A DNA stretch of 64,000 bases from Sequoia sempervirens. Taxonomy: Eukaryota; Streptophyta; Pinopsida; Cupressales; Cupressaceae. The notes beneath the pieces were generated by a model. The model worked only from the letters and a program-made list of their open reading frames with translations. It was not told the origin of the DNA and searched no databases. Position 1 is the stretch's first letter. Each line of letters begins with the position of its first letter. Below are positions 59,702 to 64,000 of this stretch, in pieces. Position numbers and translations under genes: made by a program. The stretch is taken from NCBI GenBank assembly GCA_007258455.2, contig VDFB02252616.1, positions 123,213,394-123,277,393 of the forward strand, given 5' to 3'.

Positions 59702-61718
59702 CATTTATATTACTTTATAATATTCCAAATTTAATCAAAATTAATTATTTTCATACTAAAATAAATAAACTAGAAAAAATAATGAAATATTCCTACCAAC
59801 CTTTCACCTTCCTAACTAATAGTCATGGAACAACACGATCACACATCTAATTATGTAATTGGAATGCAAACAAAACTTGCCCTTTAACCACGAGGTATTG
59901 CTTAATCTTGTTATGAAGAAACCAACAAAGATAAATCACTACATGGAACTAATACTTTTAATAATGATGTTACCTTGTGCATGTGTGGATAAATAATTCT
60001 TGGTGGAATGGTATGGTTACAATATGTGGACATAAAAAAAGTATACCTTTTTGCTTGCTTGATATGGGAATAATTGATGATAAATTTGACTTGATGAGGC
60101 CTTGAATTAGTGTTGTGAGGTGTTTTACACATCCACATTAGGTCATGGACCCTTATAAATTGACTAATATGCATGTCTTGTAAAGGTGTTGTAAAGAATT
60201 CAAAAGCAAGATTCTTCATCCATTGTTGTAGCAATTCAAGATCCTTCATCATGGGAAGTCTTTAATTGCATTGTTTCATGTTTCATGCTTTATTATCTTA
60301 TTTTGTCATTTTGGTTTAATTACCTAAACGGTGTTTGACCAAGGCAAACCCCCATTCCCTAACAATCCACATTTCTCTTTCTTTTGTTGTGTGTTTGCAG
60401 ATTTAGGTACTTGGATGGCTTGGAAATGATTGAAGAATAGGTTTAAATTTTTTTTGAAGTCATCTCCCTATTGGCAAGGTCAAAATCTACACAAAAAGTC
60501 ACTTACAACCTCAAAAATCAATGTTTTAGATCTGGACACCTAGAGGTGCAGATTGAGCAAACCGATAGCTTCATATTCCATTTTTAAGTTTTCAGAAAAG
60601 CCAAAATGGACTAATTTTCCTAGAGTGGCGAATAAGTCCCACTGTAACTATTTTCTAGAGATTTTTGTAGATTTGGATACCCGTTTGGCTAAAATGGGCC
60701 CTAGTGCAGTCTTTCGAAAATGGGACTGATTCACCAAGAATGGAAAATGAATCCCACCAGGCCTAAAAATCAACATTTTTGGGATTTCAAAATCCCATTT
60801 CATCCTCATCAAGTTCACAGGTGCACACATTCAGTTTTACAACTTTTTGTTTTCTTTTACTTACATTTTTATTCATCTTTCTAAGTGTTTTTGCATACTA
60901 CATTGTATTTTCAAACACTTTACATTTCTTAGTTTTCATTTAATTAGTGATCTATTTTATCAATCCTTTGCATTTAGATCATCTCATCTAGACATATTAC
61001 ATTAATCTTGAGTGTTTACATTGCATTTTGGCCCATCTTTCTCCTTTAGGTGAAAAACCCTAGAAGTGCAAGAAAGACCATTGGAAGCCAAAATCTTTGT
61101 TTACATTTTGGTGAACTTGCATTTAAAATACCTTCTTTTATGATTTGGAGTCCATCATCATCCTATAATTAGCTTGCATTGAATTTTCATTGTATTTTGC
61201 ATTAGTTAATTTTTATTCTAGGCTTTCATATTTTTGCATTAGTTAAAGTGCATACAGGTTGCATTTTTGCATCTCAAATCATTGGAAAACATCTAAAAGT
61301 TCTGCATTTGCACTTAGGTTACACATAATAGAACATAAAAAGCATAAAAACCTATAGAAAATTCCTGATGGGACTCATTCGCCACCTTGGGTGAATCAGT
61401 CCCTATACACATTTGAAACTGCCTTTTACAACACTAAAAACCTTATTTTTAAGCTTTTGTTTACTGCCTTTGGTTAGATGTTTCACTGGCTTGACTTTTT
61501 GTAACATGCATTTCATTAGATCTAGCTTAAAATAGCTTAGTTCATGCATTGCTTAATTTCCAATTTGCATTCACAACATTTTATTTTTAGATCATTGCAT
61601 AGTGTAATCAGTAAATTACCTTGTTTGAAATCTAAAAATTTGCATTTCATCCTATGTCTTTACATTGCATTTTAAGTTTGCATAGCTTCTATTACATTTA
61701 AATCATTAGAAATAAGCA
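59702..61718 (+). mobile_element. Leader region of a plus-strand retroelement with hairpins
   Basis: No gene. It shares with 36325-37985 the motif of inverted GGACTCATTC-type hairpins (60607-60639, 60722-60756, 61370-61403), a TTGTGTGTTTGCAG-ATTTAGGT run near 60385 and TTTGGTGAACTTGC near 61108, and it precedes an unusual repeat ORF. I infer an LTR/leader of the same kind of element; LTR ends not found. Confidence 0.35.
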
Positions 61719-63530
61719 TTGTTTACATTCGTGGCAATTATGGATAGCATTAGATTTTTGCAATTTTCATTTTCAACATTAGTTCCTAGTTCATTTAGAT
61801 CCAATTCCTTAGAAAATGAAAATAAAAAACTCAAAACATCAAAAGACCCAATTCAAAAAATCCTTAAATTTAGAAAAATCATAACATCCAAACCCTTTAG
61901 TAGTGATGACTTAGACATGTTAGATGAAGCCCTTAAAGACTTCCTCTCACTAAAATCATCCACTAAAGGTTTGAAACAAGAGGATGCAAGCATCGATACT
62001 CATGATAATCATACTTGAACTCTTCTCTCGATATCTCTCCCATTGGTGATGAACGTATCTTGATGAAAGCAAACACAATCATTGAAGATCATGAAAATAT
62101 TGCTTGTCTTCCTCCTCCTCCCCCTTGGAAAGAAAAAACTGAGATCATGGCCACTACTCCCAACACCTACCCTAATTGTGAAAATGCTTTACTGAAAAAG
62201 GATACAATCGTGAATGATCATGACAAACACATTTGTGTGGAGGATATGATTAAGAGCTATGAAAATCCTACCTCTCCCACTCAAGAAGACATTCTAGGAC
62301 ATGAGGATGTAAATGTAGATAATCATGACAATCAAACATTTTCTTCTCCTAATTTCTTCTCCAAACATGTAGAAGATATCCTTATCGAGACTCATGAGAA
62401 TATTATTCCTCCCTTTCTTGATGCCCCTACCATTTGGAAAGACCTATTTGAACAAAAAATTCCAATCATCGGTAACCATGAAACTCATAGTTACCCTTTT
62501 CTTGATGCCTCTCCTATGAATGATGAAGCTACTTTAACCAATCCAACAACGAAATGTGATGATCCTATTGTTTGTCATCCTTCCAATCTCTTTCCTAGCT
62601 ATGAGAGTTTCTTAGGGCAAGAGAATAGCAATGTTGACACACTCCATAATTCCACACCCTCTAATATCTCTTCTATTTGTGGGAATAAAGTGATAGAAAG
62701 ATGTGCAAGCATATACAATCATGGTAATCATAATTCCTCTTCTCCCAATATCTCTTCCACATGTTATGAAGGTATTTGGAGCTAGAAGATACACCCATTG
62801 AGAATCATGACAATGTTGAAAGCTCCTATTCTATAATCTCTCCTACTTTGGAAGATATTATGGCACAAGAGAATGAAATTATAAACACATATCTTAACAT
62901 CCCTCTCCCTAGTCTACATTCATCTTCTAACTCCTCCCCTATTTGTGAAAATGTTTTTGTGAGAAATCATGACAATCACATTATTTGTGAGGAGGATATG
63001 TTGGCATTAGATGATCAAACCTTAAGACCCATGACAATTCTCTTTTTTTTCTTCCCCTGCATTGGAAGACATTATTGGACAAAGGGATGTAATCACAGAT
63101 AATTATGCTAATCATGCTTGTTCTTCTCCTAATGTCTCTTCTACTGGTGAAGAAGATATTTTGGGATTAGACAAACTATTCATTGAAATTCATGAGAATC
63201 TTCTTGTTCCCTTTCCTAATGTTTCCCTCATCCAAGAATACATAATTGAGCAAAAGGATCCAATCATTGAAAAACATGAATGTGATGCTTTTTCTTCTCT
63301 TGATGCCTCCTCTCCTTGTGATGAAGTTACTATACAAAACCTATTAATGGAATTGTTGCCCAATTTTCACCTACGGGCTCAATTAGTTGGGCAATCTATG
63401 CTTCAAGTGTTCATAAATGCCAAATGGGGACATTGTTGTGTAGGATTGAATCATGCATCTGATGATAAGTCACAAGGAGCTCAGTTGAAAAGCATGCCTC
63501 AATCAGTTTTAGCAAAAAAATCCTCAAAGA
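61719..63530 (+). pseudogene. Long repeat-rich ORF (His-Asp-Asn repeats), broken by frameshifts
   Basis: Four overlapping plus-strand frames (61719-62018, 62015-62785, 62776-63102, 63062 onward) carry one continuing protein sense, so a single ORF of about 600 codons was broken by small shifts. From about residue 90 it is made of some 14 diverged units around a core such as DNHDNQ, ETHENI, GNHETH, YNHGNH, ENHDNV, RNHDNH, EIHENL. Each is preceded by (E/D)DI(L/I)GQ(E/K)D-like and followed by SSPN(I/V)SS-like residues. Core spacing in the second frame is 23 to 56 residues. It is acidic, with no enzyme motif, signal or membrane segment. I know no family for it. Position after a retroelement leader suggests an element-borne protein. 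Confidence 0.45.
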
Positions 63531-63539
63531 AGAAAGTCG

Positions 63540-64000
63540 GCAAGACCTTTTCGTTGTCTTTCCAACTAACAGTGCGTTCCATTTGGCTGAGCGCGCCAGT
63601 CACTAGGGGCATTCAGGTTGCCATGACTCTTTATGTGTCTCTCCACATGGGATGTCTCATCGAGGGTAGCTCACAAGGTTGGCGTCGGGAAGATGTTTGT
63701 GTTTGCAATGATGTCTCGGTGACCAAGCACGAATTTCAGAGAGATGGAACGATCTTCAGTAAAGGGTCTGGCCGACGGGCCAAGGTCTTGGCAAAGTAGG
63801 AGCTCAGAGCAAAGGAAAATGAAGTTTCCATGAAGTCTTGGCGAAAGCAAAAGTTCTCATCAAAAGGATGCCTTCGGTGTATGTTTTGTGCTCACCCAGA
63901 GATGAAGGGATCGACGTGAAGTCTCACTGACCTAGCGATGTCTCCCCGACTGAAGAGAAAGTAAACTCATCACAGAAAGAATGAGAGCTTCACCGAAACC
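63540..64000 (+). other. GC-richer segment after the repeat ORF
   Basis: The open frame runs to 63799, but composition changes from about 63540 to GC-richer text with CTTGGCGAAAGC, GATGTCTCCCCGACT and GGTCTGGCCGACGG. It resembles in style the minus strand of 3640-4300. Whether the last 90 codons are really coding is doubtful. The window ends inside it. Confidence 0.3.

Noticed and set aside
59911..60252. 113-codon minus-strand frame
   Set aside because: No recognisable domain; it lies in a retroelement leader running the other way.

Overview
The window reads as nuclear DNA from a land plant with a large, repeat-filled genome. Overall it is AT-rich. It carries one intact spliced host gene, flanked by decayed LTR retrotransposons of both superfamilies (Ty3/gypsy and Ty1/copia), a LINE relic, a tRNA-derived SINE and inverted-repeat DNA elements. 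A seed plant is certain enough from the element families. A gymnosperm (conifer-like) genome is my guess from the density of old, nested, heavily mutated elements and the 3-kb leader intron; nothing in the sequence proves it. There is no bacterial, plastid or viral gene.

Layout. (1) Positions 1-11997 hold a minus-strand LTR element. It has a 3.65-kb right LTR (8348-11997), a left LTR running off the window (1-4577), a polypurine tract, an initiator-Met-type primer site and a short, dead 3.8-kb interior with only an integrase relic. It resembles a large non-autonomous derivative. A 2.4-kb unrelated block sits in its left LTR. (2) Positions 11998-14718 are the 5' part of a minus-strand Ty1/copia element (LTR, primer site, gag), cut by the LTR element at 11997. 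(3) Positions 14719-20950 are old unannotatable DNA with degenerate direct repeats. (4) Positions 20951-28300 hold the host gene on the minus strand. It has six coding exons and encodes an 845-residue INO80-complex subunit (IES2/INO80B type) with PAPA-1 and HIT zinc-finger domains. A long leader intron contains a four-unit 134-bp tandem array. (5) Positions 28597-29880 carry tandem duplications and a minisatellite. (6) Positions 29960-34460 hold a decayed Gly/Tyr/Ser/Thr-rich reading frame split by a foldback element (32001-34040), which is itself split by a 980-bp TIR element (32088-33067). (7) Positions 34442-39970 hold LINE and gypsy gag relics, then the leader and unknown ORFs of another element. 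(8) Positions 40856-56943 are a 16-kb composite Athila/Tat-like Ty3/gypsy structure on the minus strand. Two incomplete pol regions are fused head to tail and flanked by two LTRs, inside an older LTR (39992-40855 plus 56944-57543). (9) Positions 57544-64000 hold AT-rich DNA, a perfect SINE with a 9-bp target duplication, then a leader with recurring hairpins and a long repeat-rich ORF broken by frameshifts.

The only gene likely to be functional is the INO80 subunit. Everything else is mobile DNA in various states of decay. The most unusual signals are the foldback element whose intact arm preserves the empty site of a nested element, the fused double retrotransposon, the repeated hairpin motif shared by two retroelement leaders, and the His-Asp-Asn repeat ORF at 61.7-63.5 kb. 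All identities quoted are judged by eye.
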